Below, in pieces: positions 1 to 10,678 of a stretch of DNA of 64,000 nucleotides. The translations under genes were made by a program, and so were the position numbers. This DNA comes from Chlorocebus sabaeus. Lineage: Eukaryota > Chordata > Mammalia > Primates > Cercopithecidae. The stretch's first letter is position 1. Each line of letters begins with the position of its first letter. The stretch covers positions 85,781,637-85,845,636 of the forward strand of contig NC_132923.1 in NCBI RefSeq assembly GCF_047675955.1, given 5' to 3'. Under the pieces are notes generated by a model. The model worked only from the letters and a program-made list of their open reading frames with translations. It did no database searches and was not told where the DNA came from.

Positions 1-588
1 GAGAAGCTGCAGCTGTGCCTGGGAGCATGTGGCTCCTGCTCCACTGACTTGTTAGGGGGTGGGGCTCCCACCTGTTCCCGGTCCCTGTGGGCTCAGCAGA
101 GTGTGCAGCCCCAGCTGTGCCTCCCGTGCTGAAGCGAGCATCTTCACAGTGGCTACTCCAGACAGGCCACTGCTGCCATCACTTGCACCAACCTGTAGGT
201 GACAGTCTTCCTCCATGAAGCCAGTTCATATATTCTAGAAGTTACTGCTCCATCAAATATGCAAAAAAAAAAAAAACAGCTCAAGGCTGCAAGAAATACA
301 CACGAAATCGAAGAAACAGGACACCACCAAAGGAACACCATAATTTTCCAGTAACCAACCCCAGAGAAATGGCTATCTACAAATTGCCTTACAAACAATT
401 AGAAATAATTGTTTTTAAAGAAGTTCAACATGCAATAGGAGAATACAGTTTGACAACTCAGTGAAAACAGAAAAAGAATCTAGGGCCCTACCACCCTAAA
501 CATGTCTGATTTCATCTGAAAACAGAGAAAGAATACATGAACAATACAAGAAATTCAGCAGGAAGATAGAACTTATAAAAAAGAACCA

Positions 589-880
589 GGCTGGGCACAG
601 TGGCTCACATCTGTAATCCTAGCACTTTGGGAGGCAAAGGCGGGCAGATTGCCTGAGCTCAGGAGTTTGAGACCAGCCTGAGCAACATGGTAAAACCCCA
701 TCTCTACTAAAATACTAAAAATTAGCCATGCACCTGTAATCCCAGGTACTCAGGAGGCTGAGACAGGAGAATCATTTGAACCTGGAAGGCAGAGGTTGCA
801 GTGAACTGAGATCACGTCACTGCAGTCCAGCCTGGGTAACAGAATGAGACTCCAACTCAAAAAAAAAAAAAAATAAAAAT
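589..880 (+). mobile_element. Alu (S-like) in L1
   Basis: A full dimeric Alu begins GGCTGGGCACAGTGGCTC and ends in an A-rich tail. The L1 text resumes after it (GAAATTCTGGA), so it is a later insertion into the L1 ORF1 region. Confidence 0.9.
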
Positions 881-1153
881 AAGAAATTCTGGAACCAAAA
901 AACCTAATGAATGATATTAAAAACACAACAGAGAACTTCGAAAATAGACCTTATTGAGCAGAAGAAATAATTTGTGCCCTTGAAGACAGGTTATTTGAAA
1001 TTATCCAATCAGAGGAGAAAAAAGAATGAAAAGAGTGAAGAAAGTTTATAGGACTTATGGGACATCATCAAGCAAACCAATATATGCATAATGAGAGTAC
1101 TAGAAGAAGAAAAGCAAGAGAATGAGGTAAAAAGCTTTTTTAAAGAAATAATG

Positions 1154-1473
1154 GATTAGGCATGGTGGCTCATGCCTGTAATCCCAGCACTTTGGGAGGT
1201 CGAGGAAGGTGAATTACCTGAGGTCAGGAATTCAAGACCAGCTTGGCCAACATGGTGAAACCCTGTCTCTACTTAAACTACAAAGATTAGCCAGGCGTGG
1301 TGGCAGGCGCCTGTAATTCCAGCTACTCAGGAGGCTGAGGCAGGAGAATGACTTGAACTTGGGAGGCAGAGGTTGCAATGAACTGAGATTGTGCCACTGT
1401 ACTCTAGCCTGGGTGACAGAGCGAGACTCCGTCTGAAAAAATTATAATAACAATAATCATAATAAAATAAAAT
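1154..1473 (+). mobile_element. Alu in L1 with target duplication
   Basis: A dimeric Alu with an AT-rich tail. The flanking near-identical direct repeats AAAGAAATAATG (1142-1153) and AAAGAAGTAATG (1474-1485) are the target duplication, which fixes the element's limits. Confidence 0.88.
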
Positions 1474-2162
1474 AAAGAAGTAATGAAATAAAGAAAACTT
1501 CTCAAATTTTGAAAGGGAAATGGATATCCAGATTCAGGAAGCTTACAGGTTTTCAAAGAGGGTCAATTCAAGACTACACCAAGGTACATTTTAATCAAAT
1601 TGTCTAAAATAAAGGACAGTGAAAGAATTTTAAAGCTGCAGGAGAAAAGTAATACATCCCATATAGGGAATCACCATAAGACTGTCAGTGGCTTTCTTAT
1701 CAGAAACCTTACAAGCCAGAAGAGAATGGGATGATATATTGAAAGAACTGGAAAAATAACTACTTATCATGAATCTATATCTGGCAAGATAATCCTTCAA
1801 AAATGAAGGGGAGATGAAGTCTTCCTTAGACAAACAAAAACAAAGGGAGTCTGTCACTACTAGCCCAGCCTTAAAAGAAATGTTTAAAAGAGTTATTTCT
1901 TCAAATTGAAATGAAAACACACTAAATAATATAATGAAAACATATAAAAGCATAAATATTATGGGTAAAGGAAAATATATGGACAAATACAGATTAATAT
2001 GAAACTATAATGGTAGGGCCTAACTTAATTTTAACCCTAATATAAAAATTAAAAGATAAAAATTCATCAAAGGATACACAATATAAAAGGCAACAAACTC
2101 TGACTACAAGAACACAAAGTGTAGGGGTGGGGAGTAAAAATGTAAAATGGTTTTTGGTTTTG

Positions 2163-2291
2163 ATTTTTTTTTTTAGAGACAAGGTCTTACCACATTGCAC
2201 AGGCTGGTCTCAAACACCTCACTTCAAGCAATCCTCCTGTCTCAGCCTCCCAAAGCACTGGAATTACAGGTGTGAGCCACCATGCCTGGCC
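2163..2291 (-). mobile_element. Alu left-monomer-like fragment (FLAM-type)
   Basis: Only one monomer is present: a T-run (antisense poly-A) followed by CAGGCTGGTCTCAAAC and GATTACAGGTGTGAGCCACC-type sequence ending in CTGGCC. It lies within the L1. Confidence 0.75.
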
Positions 2292-3333
2292 AAAAGTATA
2301 AAGGTTTTGGATGTGATTGAAATAGTTATAAACTTAAAATAGATGGCTAGAAATACAAGATATTTTTCATAAGCCTCAAGCTAACAACAAAGAATAAAAC
2401 CTGTAACAAATACAGAAAACACAAAGAGACGAGAATCAAAGCAAATCACTACAAAACATCAAATAATAAATGAATATAGTAAGAGAGGAAGAGAGGGACA
2501 ATATAACTGCAAAAGACACAAAGCAGTTAACAGAAAGGCAATAGTAGTCCTCAACTGTCAGTAATTACTTTAAATGTAAATGGATTAAACTCACCAACTA
2601 AAAGGCATAGAGTGGCTGTGTAATTTGAAAGAACAGGATCCAATGATATGTTGTTTATAAGAGACTGATTTTAGAGTTAAAGACACACATAGGCTAAAAG
2701 TGAAGAGATGAGAAAAGATTTCTCATACAAATGGTAACCAAGAAAATGCAGGGGTAACTATACTTATGTTAGACAAAACAGATTTTGGTTTAAAGCTGCC
2801 TGCAGAGACAAGGTCTTGATATGATTATAAAAAGGTCAGTTCAACATGATGATGTAACAATTATAAATATGCATATACTCAACAAAGAGCATCTAAATAT
2901 AAAGCAAACATTGACAGATCTGAATGCAGAATTTGACAGTAACATGATAATAGTAGAGGATTTCAATACTCCACTTATAATAATAATATCAAAATATCTC
3001 AAAAAAGAAACAGAAAACTTAAACACTATAAAACAAATGATCCTAACAGATATATAAAGAAATTTGCACCCAACAACAGAAGATTACCCACTTTTCTCAA
3101 GCAAGCATGGAGCATTCTCCAGGATAGATCATGTGTTAGGTTACAAAACAAGTGAACTAAATTTAAGATTGGAATTATTCCAAGTATCTTTCTGGACCAC
3201 AATGGAGGAAAGTAGAAATCAATAACCATAAGAAAATAGGAAAAATCACAAACACATGGAAACTCAACAATAGACTCTGGAACAATTCTTGGGTCAAAGA
3301 GGAAATCAATAGGGAATTTTAAGGGTATCTTGA

Positions 3334-3440
3334 GGCCAGACATGGTGGCTCACATCTATAATCCCACTGCTTTGGGAGGCCAAGATGGGAAAATTGCTTG
3401 AGGCCAAGAGTTTGAGGCTAGCCTGGGCAAAGAAAAAAAA
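3334..3440 (+). mobile_element. Truncated Alu / free left monomer
   Basis: An Alu 5' half (GGCCAGACATGGTGGCTCAC to AGCCTGGGCAA) passes directly into an A-rich and GA-rich tail at 3429-3485 without a right monomer. Confidence 0.78.
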
Positions 3441-3485
3441 AAAAAGAAAGAGAGAGAGAGAGAAAGAGAAAAAAAGAGAAAAATA
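3441..3485 (+). repeat. (GA)n / A-rich simple repeat
   Basis: Purine-only microsatellite forming the tail of the preceding Alu monomer. Confidence 0.85.
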
Positions 3486-3571
3486 GTAGAACATGCCAAA
3501 ATGTATGGGGTGCAGCAGATACTAAGAGGGAAGTATATAGTGATAAAGCCCTACATTAAAAGAAGAAAGAA

Positions 3572-3855
3572 GGCTGGGCAAGGTGGCTCACACCTGTAAT
3601 CCCAGCACTTGGTGGGGGCTGAGGTGGGAGAATCACTTGAGGTCAGGAGTTTGAGACCAGCCTGGCCAACATGGCGAAACCTCATCTCTACTAAAAATAC
3701 AAAAAATTAGCCAAGTGTGGTGGTGTGTGCCTGTAATCCCAGCTACTTGGGAGGTTGAGGCAGGAGATCACTTAAACCTGGGAGGTGGAGGTTGCAGTGA
3801 GCCAAGATCATGCCACTGCACTCCAGCCTGGGTGACAGAGCATGACTCTGTCTCA
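3572..3855 (+). mobile_element. Alu with long purine tail
   Basis: A complete Alu (GGCTGGGCAAGGTGGCTCAC to GTCTCAAAAAAAG). Its poly-A tail has expanded into the purine tract that follows. Confidence 0.9.
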
Positions 3856-4049
3856 AAAAAAGAGAAAGAAACAAAGAGAGAAAGAGAGAAAGAGAGAAAG
3901 AAAGAAAGGAAGGAAGGAAGAAAGAAAGAAGGAAAGAGAGAGGGAGGGAGGGAGGGAGGGAGAAAGAAAGAAAAAAAAAAGAAAGAATGAAAGAAAGAAA
4001 GAAGGAAGGAAGGAAAGAAGAAAGAAAGAAAGAGAAAGGAAGAAAGAAA
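3856..4049 (+). repeat. Long purine tract, (GAAA)/(GGAA)/(GGGA)n
   Basis: About 195 bases of almost pure A and G, built from GAAA, GGAA and GGGA units, ending at AGAAAGATCTC. It derives from an Alu tail. Homopurine tracts of this length can adopt triplex (H-DNA) structure and are usually length-polymorphic. The apparent proteins here (KERKKERKEGRK and SFFLPSFL types) are artefacts of the repeat. Confidence 0.93.
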
Positions 4050-4164
4050 GATCTCAAATAAGATATTACACCTCAAAGAACTAGAAAAAGAGCAAACTAA
4101 GCCCCAGATTAGTGGAATAAAGGAATTAATAAAGATCAAAGAAGAAATAAATCAAATAGAGAAT

Positions 4165-4427
4165 ATTTTTATTTACTTATATATTTTTTTGAGGCAGAGT
4201 CTCACTCTGTCACCCAGGTTGGAGTGCAGTGGCATGATCCTGGGTTCAAGCAATTCTCGTGCCTGAACCTCCTAGGTAGCTGGGATTACAGGCGCCCACC
4301 ACCATGCTTGGCTAATTTTTGTATTCTTAGTAGAGATGGGGTTTCACCAGTTAGGCTGGTCTCGAACTCCTGACCTCAGGAATTTGACTCCTGCTGGGAT
4401 TACAGGTATGAGCCACTATGCCTGGCC
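4165..4427 (-). mobile_element. Alu with 13-bp target duplication
   Basis: An antisense Alu. The direct repeat TCAAATAGAGAAT occurs at 4152-4164 and again at 4428-4440, bracketing the insertion in L1. The element has small internal deletions. Confidence 0.93.
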
Positions 4428-4602
4428 TCAAATAGAGAATTTTATAAGCAAGAGAAAAAATTCCATGACTTAAGAATTGGTTTTTTGAAAACAAAAAAAT
4501 CAACAAAAAAATCTCAGTCTTAGCTGGACTGACAAAAAAGAGGAAATAAACCAGAAATGAGACAGGACACATTACAAAGGGTGCCTCAGAAATAAAAAGA
4601 AT

Positions 4603-4900
4603 TGGCCAAGCATGTGGCTCATGCCTATAATCCCAGCACATTGGGAGGCTGGGAAGGGCGGATCACTTGAGGTCAGGAGTTCAAGACCAGCCTGACTAAC
4701 ATGGTGAAACCCCATCTCTACTAAAAATACAAAAATTAGCCGGGTGTGATGGCACATGCCTGTAATCTCAGCTACTTGGGAGGCTGAGCCATGAGAATTG
4801 CTTGAAACCGGGGGGTGGAGGCTGCAGTGAGCTGAGATCATGCCACTGTACTCCAACCTTGGTGATGGAGTGAGACTCTGTCTCAAAAAAATAAATAGAC
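4603..4900 (+). mobile_element. Alu with target duplication
   Basis: A full-length Alu flanked by AAAAAGAAT at 4594-4602 and 4901-4909. Confidence 0.92.
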
Positions 4901-6085
4901 AAAAAGAATCATAAGGGACTATTATGAACAATTTAATTATATACCAATAAACTGTATAGCTTAGAAGATTAGAACCATATACCCTACCAAATTTGAATTA
5001 AGAAAATGTAGAAAGCTTGAAGAAACCAATAACAAGTAAGAACATTGAATCAATAATCAAAGCCTTCCAGCAAAGAAAAACACAGAACCAGATGGCCTCC
5101 TGGGTGAATTCTATGAAACATTTGTAAAATAATTAATACCCTTTCTCCTTAAACTGTTTCCGAAAAGATAAGGAATACTTCCAAATTCATTCTATGAGGC
5201 CAGCATCACCCAGACACCAAAACCAGACAAAAACGATATACGAAAAAAAAAAGAAAAAAGAAAGAAAGAAAACTAAAGAGCAATAATCCTAATGAACATA
5301 CATGCAAAAGTCCTCAATGAAATGCTAGCAAACTGAATTTAATGGCACATTAAAGGGATCATACACTATGACCAACTTGAGTTTATCCTTGGGAGGTAAG
5401 GATGGTTCACTATATGAAAATCAAACAATGAGATACAGTACATTAACAAAATGAAAAAAAAAACACCCACATAATCTTCTCAATAGATGCAGAAAAAAAC
5501 ATTTAACAAAATTTGCCATCCATTCATGATTAAAGCTACAACAAAATAAATATAGAAGGAACTTTCCTCAAAACAACAAAGATCATATATGAAAAGCCCA
5601 AACCTAACACCATAATCAATGGGGAAAAGTCGAAAGCTTCCCCTCCAAGATCCAATACAAGGCAAGGGTGTTCATGCTTGACACTTCTGTTCAACATATT
5701 ACTGGAAGTTCTTGCCAGAATAATTAGACCAAAATAACATCCAAATTGTAAAAGAATAAGTAAAATTATCTCTGTTTGCGGATGACACAATCAAATATAT
5801 GTAAAACCCTAAAGGAAAAAAAAAACCTGTTGGAACTAATTAACCAATTTAGTAAAGTTGCAGGATAATCAACATACTAAAACAGACAAACAGCAAAACT
5901 ACCTGAAAAGGAAATTTAAAAAACAATTCCATTTACAATAACTACAAACTTAACCAAAACAGAAACACTTGCGTGCTGAAAATTATGAAACATTAATGAA
6001 GGAAACCGAAGAATACACAGATGAATGGAAATACATCTTATGTTCATGGATTGGAAAAATCAATATTGTTGAAATGTCCACATTA

Positions 6086-6390
6086 GGCCGGGTGCAGTGG
6101 CTCACGCCTCTAATCCCAGTACTTTGGGAGACCGAGGTGGGTGGATCACCTGAGGTGGGGAGTTCAAGACTAGCCTGACCAACATGGAGAAACCCCGTGT
6201 CTACTGAAAATACAAAATTAGCCCAGGCATGGTGGTGCATGCCTGTAATCCCAGCTACTCTGGAGGCTGAGGCAGGAGAATCACTTGAACCCAGCAGCCA
6301 GAGGCTGCAGTGAGCCAAGATCACACCATTGTACTCTAGCTTGGACAACAAGAGCAAAACTCCATCTCAAAAAAAATTTTTTTAAAAAGG
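6086..6390 (+). mobile_element. Alu in L1 ORF2
   Basis: A complete Alu (GGCCGGGTGCAGTGGCTCAC). The flanks CCACATTA (6078-6085) and CCATATTA (6391-6398) are the diverged target duplication. Confidence 0.9.
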
Positions 6391-6798
6391 CCATATTACT
6401 CAAAATGATCTACAGATTCAGTACAATCTCTATCAAAATCCCACTGGCATTCTTTATAGAAAATAGAAAAAAAATAATGCTAAAATTTATATGGAACCAT
6501 AATAGACCCCACATAGCCAAGTTAATCTTGAACAAGAAAACGAAGCTGGAGGCATCACACTTCCTGATTTCAAAATATATTACAAAGTGACATTAATCAA
6601 AGCAGCATGTTGCCAACATAAAAACAGACATATAGACTAATGGAACAAAATAGAGAACCCAGTCAACTGATCTTCGACAGAGGTGCCAAGAACACACAAT
6701 GGGGAAAGGATAGCCTCTTACATAAGTAGTGTGGGGAAAACTGATACAGGCACACTTAATTTTATTGTAGTTTGCTTTTTTGTGCTTCACAGATACTG

Positions 6799-6800
<2 letters not shown>

Positions 6801-6850
<50 letters not shown>
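6801..6850 (+). repeat. Poly-T run of 50 inside Tigger1
   Basis: Fifty uninterrupted T residues. The Tigger1 consensus has only a short T-run at this point, so this is a local expansion rather than an antisense poly-A tail of an inserted retroelement: no element follows it and Tigger1 sequence resumes directly. Confidence 0.85.
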
Positions 6851-6853
<3 letters not shown>

Positions 6854-7208
6854 AATTGAAGGTTTGTGGCAACCCTGCACTGGCCAAGTCTATCAGTATC
6901 ATTTTTCCAACAGCATATGCTCACTTTTGGGTCTCTGTCACATTTTGGTTATTCTTTTGATACTTAAAATGTTTTACTATTATTTTATCTATTATGGTGA
7001 TCTGTGGTCAGTGATCTTTCATGTTATTATTGTAATTGTTTTGGGGCACCACAAACTGCATCCATATGAGATGGTGAACTTAATTGATAAGTATTAGTTA
7101 TGTTTTGACCGCCCCACCAACCGACATTCCCCCCATCTCTCTCCCTGTGCTTGGGTCTATTCCCCAAGACACAAGAATATTTAAATTAGGCCAACTAATG
7201 ATGCTAAA

Positions 7209-9143
7209 ATGGCTTCTAATTGTTCAAGTGAAAGGAAGAGTTGCACATTTATCATCTTAAATCAAAAGCTAAAAGCAATTAAGCTTAATGAGGAAGATAT
7301 GTCAAAGGCGGAGATATGCTAAAAGTTAGGTCTCTTGTACCAAACAACAAAGTTATGAATGCAAAGGAAAAATCCTTGAAGGATATTAAAAGTGCTACGC
7401 CAGCAAACATATGAATAATAAGAAAGCAAAACAGCCTTATTGTTGACAGAGAGAAAGTTTAGTGGCCTGGATAGAAGATCAAACCAGCCACAATATTGTA
7501 TTAAGCCAAAGCCTAATTCAGAGCCAGGCCTTAACTCTCTTCAATTCTGTGAAGACTGAGAGGGGTGAGGAAGCTGCAGAAGAAAAGTCTGAAGCTAGCA
7601 GAGGTTGAGTCACAGGGTTTAAGGAAAGAAGCCAACTCCACAGCATAAAAGTTAAAGGTGAAGCAGCAAGTGCTGATGTAGAAACTACAGCAACCTTTAT
7701 CCAGAAGATCTAGCTAAGATAACTGATAAAGGTGGCTACTCTAAAGAACAGATAGTCAGTGTATACAAAATAGCCTTCTATTGGACGAAGATGCCATCTA
7801 GGACTTTGATAGCTAAAGAGGAGAAGTCAATGCCTGGCTTCAAAGTTTCAAAGGGCAGGCTGACTCTCTCGTTAGGGGCTAATGTAGAATGTGACTTTCA
7901 GTTGAAGCCAATGCTCATTGACAATTCTGAAAATCCTAGGGCCCTTCGAAATTATGCCGAATCAATTCTGCCTATGCTGTCTAAATGGAACAACAAAGCC
8001 TGGATGACAGCCCATCTGTTTACAGTATGGTTTACCAAATATTTTAAGTCCACTCTTGAGACCTACTTCTCAGGAAAAAGATTCCTTTCAAACTATTGCT
8101 GGTTATTGACAATGCACCCAGTCATCCAAGAGTTCTGATGGAGATGTACAAGGAGATGAATATTGTTTTTATGACTGGTAACACATCATCTGTTTTGCAG
8201 TCCGTGGGTCAAGGAGTAATTTTGAGTATCAAGTCTTATTCTTTAAGAAATGTATTTTGTAAGGCTATAGCTGCCATAGATTGTGATTCGTCTTACAGAT
8301 CTGGGCAAAGTACATTGAAAACCTTCTGGAAAGGAATCACCATTCTAGATGCCATTAAGAAAATTCATGATTCATGGGTGGTCAAAATATCAGCATTAGC
8401 AGGAGTTTGAAAGAATTTGATTTCAGCCCTCATGAATGACTTTGAGTGGTTCAGCACTTCTGGGAAAGGAGTCACTGAAGATTGGTGGAAATAGCAACAG
8501 AACTGGAATTAGAAATGAAACCTGAAGATATGACAGAATTGCTGCAATCTCATGATAAAACTTGAATAGAAGAGGAGTTGCTTCTTATGGATGAGCAAAC
8601 AGTGATTTCTTATGATGGAATCTACTCCAGATGAAGATGTGAACATTGTTGAAATGACAACAAAGAATTTAGAATATGATATAACCTTAGCTGATAAAGC
8701 AGAAGTAGAGCTTAAGAGGATTTAGCCCAGTTTTGGAAGAAGTTATCCTGTGGACAAAATGCTATCAAACAGCATCACATGCTAGAGAGAAATCTTTCAT
8801 GAAAGAGTCAACTGATGTGGCACATTTCACTGTTGTCTTATTTTTAAGAAACTGTGGGCCAGGCGCGGCGGCTAGTGCCTGTAATCCCAGCATTTTGGGA
8901 GGCTAAGGCAGGAGGATCGCTTGAGCCCAGGAGTTCAAGACCAATCTGGGCAACATAGTGAGATCCCCTCTCTGCAAAAAAGCGTTAAAAATTAGCTAGG
9001 CATTGTGGCATGTGCCTATAGTTACAGCTACTCCAGAGGCTGAGTTGGGAGGAACACTTGATCTCAGGAATTCAAGGCTGCAGTGAGCCATGACTGTACC
9101 ACTGCACATCAGCCTGGGTAACAGAGTAAGACCCTGTCTCAAA

Positions 9144-9179
<36 letters not shown>

Positions 9180-9270
9180 TTGTCACAGCCTCCCAGCCTT
9201 CAGCAACCACCACACTGATCAGTCCGCAGCTTCAACCTTGAGGCAAGAACCTCCACCAGCAATAAGATTA
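7209..9270 (+). pseudogene. Tigger1 transposase pseudogene (DDD, catalytic residues lost)
   Basis: The reading frame starts at ATG 7209 (MASNCSSERKS-like, the usual Tigger1 start) but meets an in-frame stop within about 40 codons and later frameshifts. Recognisable segments are open at 7791-8138 (MPSRTLIAKEEKSMPGF) and 8096-8410 (VIDNAPSHP, then WKGITILDAIKKIHDSW). Members of this family use three catalytic aspartates. The first (in a VDETAFYW context) reads VYKIAFYW here, with TAC at 7764-7766. The second is retained in IDNAPSH. The third (family context MDQGVI) reads VGQGVI, with GGT at 8207-8209. Two of three catalytic residues are therefore gone, apart from the frameshifts. An Alu also interrupts the 3' part. 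No product is expected. Confidence 0.88.
8856..9173 (+). mobile_element. Alu inserted in Tigger1
   Basis: A full Alu with a long A tail ending in GAAAA repeats. The flanks AAGAAACTGT (8846-8855) and AAGAAATTGT (9174-9183) are the target duplication. The J/S-type right monomer (GGCTGCAGTGAGCCATGA) suggests an older Alu. Confidence 0.92.
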
Positions 9271-9510
9271 TGACTCACTAAAGGATCAAATGAATATTAC
9301 CATTTTTTAAGCAATAAAGTATTTTAAAATTAGGGTATGTACATTTTTTAGACATAATGCTGTTCCATACTAATATACTATAGAATAGTGTAAACATAAC
9401 TTTTATATGCACTGGGAAATAAAAAAAAGTCATATGACTCATTTTATTGCAATATTGACTTCATTATGGTGCTCTAAAACTGAATCTGTAATATCTTCAA
9501 AGTATTCCCG

Positions 9511-9780
9511 TACATTTGTAATTTTGATAGATTTTACCAAATTGCTCTCATGGAAGCATACTACATGCTAATATCAACAATGTAGGGGAATTACTATTTC
9601 TCCACATCCCCACAAACATGGTAGTATATTCAACTTTTTTTTCCTTTGTCAATTTAGTGAGGAAAATGATATCACAATGTAATTCTAATTTACTTTTCTT
9701 ACTAGGGGGAAATTATTTTTTAATGTGTTTGAGGTATTTGTATGTTCTTCCTGTGAGCTGTCTGTTGCTGGAGACTTTTT
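9511..9780 (-). mobile_element. Ancient L1M fragment, antisense
   Basis: The text CATTTGTAATTTTGATAGA, then a CCAAATTG stretch and TTTCTCCACATCCCCAC, matches the antisense 3' ORF2 region of old L1s; the same motif series recurs at 19430-19920. It directly abuts the right end of Tigger1. Confidence 0.6.
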
Positions 9781-10668
9781 AAAGGAGAAAATGAATTTCA
9801 AAACCTTTTTTGAATAATACTGTAGACCAGAAAGCACTTCTGTCATTTAATTTTAGATTATTTTCAAAAAGTATTCCTAAAAAGAGTTAGCGAAGTTTGC
9901 AAAGACCAAAGATTCTAGTTACATATGATAGCTGCACTGATGTAGCTATATATGTAACAGAAAAAAATTGAAAAATTTATTTCAAGCCTCTAGTTCATTT
10001 CTCTTTATAAAAGTTGAATTTCAGAAAATATGTATCTTAAACACTTTCTGTAAAGAGTTTTAAGGTATAGTTTTTTAACAAAATAATGATTAAAAGGATA
10101 TTAATTGTCAACCTAAATAACAAACAAAGAGGGAGACTCCCTAAAAGAAAATATTTATTCAGGAATAGACATTGCAATGGGAATTACATACTATAGTAAA
10201 TTATGTGTGTATTCAGGGAGGTAAAGGAAGACAAACATTTTTGAAGGAAAAATGAGGAAGATTACATCATTGTTTTGAGATAATTATCCTTGACTATAAG
10301 TATCATTCACAAGGGTGGCTCCTGTCCAAGGCTGGACAGGCCGTTGCTGGGCGTGCTGGGCAGATATCCTCATAGAAGTTTTTTGTTTTTTGTAAGGTTC
10401 TGATGGCATTTGTGCAAGGTTGTGGTTTCTACAGTCTTTTATGATAGCTCTTATTACCAGGCTTTCATATGAGAACTCTCCCTTCATGACCTTCCCCAGT
10501 TCTAGTTGTCGGAGTTTTTAACACAAACGACATTTTGATTCTAACAGCTTTCACATAATCATTACGGCAATTTACCTCCCATTTATTTTCTATTCTTGTT
10601 TATAGTTATCTGGAGTGTTGTCATAATATACTCAGCTTTCCTATAGTTTTATTATGTTGCATTATTAG
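9781..10668. other. Unassigned AT-rich stretch
   Basis: No gene, tRNA or recognisable repeat. The segment 10120-10500 is less AT-rich, contains TATTTATTCAGGAATAGACA and a small inverted repeat (CCTGTCCAAGGCTGGACAGG, 10321-10340), and may be a worn interspersed repeat I cannot name. The 67-codon frame at 10284-10487 on the minus strand has no recognisable features. Confidence 0.5.
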
Positions 10669-10678
10669 AAGAATTTTG

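Larger units (their letters stand above)
1..6746 (+). mobile_element. L1 LINE, older primate/eutherian type, 5' UTR to mid ORF2, 3' end missing
   Basis: The opening 150 bases are GC-rich and read like an L1 5' UTR. Degenerate ORF1-like sequence follows (about 400-2000). ORF2 begins near 2545 with a recognisable endonuclease start (LNVNGLNSPT-like), followed by an IVEDFNTPL stretch (in the 78-codon frame 2821-3057) matching the L1 endonuclease GDFNTPLS motif. Reverse transcriptase and later ORF2 sequence continue to about 6746, where the text matches the part of ORF2 preceding the GENWI-like motif. All frames are broken, so no protein is expected. The copy is interrupted by Alus at 589, 1154, 2163, 3334, 3572, 4165, 4603 and 6086. 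It stops abruptly at the 5' end of Tigger1, with no L1 3' UTR or poly-A. The subfamily (L1MA or L1PB range) is a guess. Confidence 0.85.
6747..9510 (+). mobile_element. Tigger1 DNA transposon (pogo/Tc1-mariner superfamily), near full length
   Basis: The left end begins CAGGCACAC and the right end finishes GTATTCCCG, which are imperfect inverted repeats. The element is bracketed by the TA dinucleotide (6745-6746 and 9511-9512), the target duplication expected of this superfamily. The interior follows the Tigger1 layout: a 5' non-coding part with GGTTTGTGGCAACCCTGC, a transposase-derived region, and a 3' part with TTATATGCACTGGGAAA. An Alu interrupts it at 8856-9173, and the native short T-run has become 50 T (6801-6850). 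The assignment rests on recognition of the consensus and is strong. Confidence 0.93.

Noticed and set aside
3743..4139. Long open frames rich in Lys/Glu/Arg or Ser/Phe/Leu around 3.7-4.1 kb
   Set aside because: They are translations of the purine microsatellite and the adjoining Alu, with no independent coding evidence.
7791..8410. Tigger1 transposase as a possible domesticated gene
   Set aside because: Early stop, frameshifts and loss of two catalytic aspartates, plus an intact transposon context with TA duplications, show an ordinary dead transposon.
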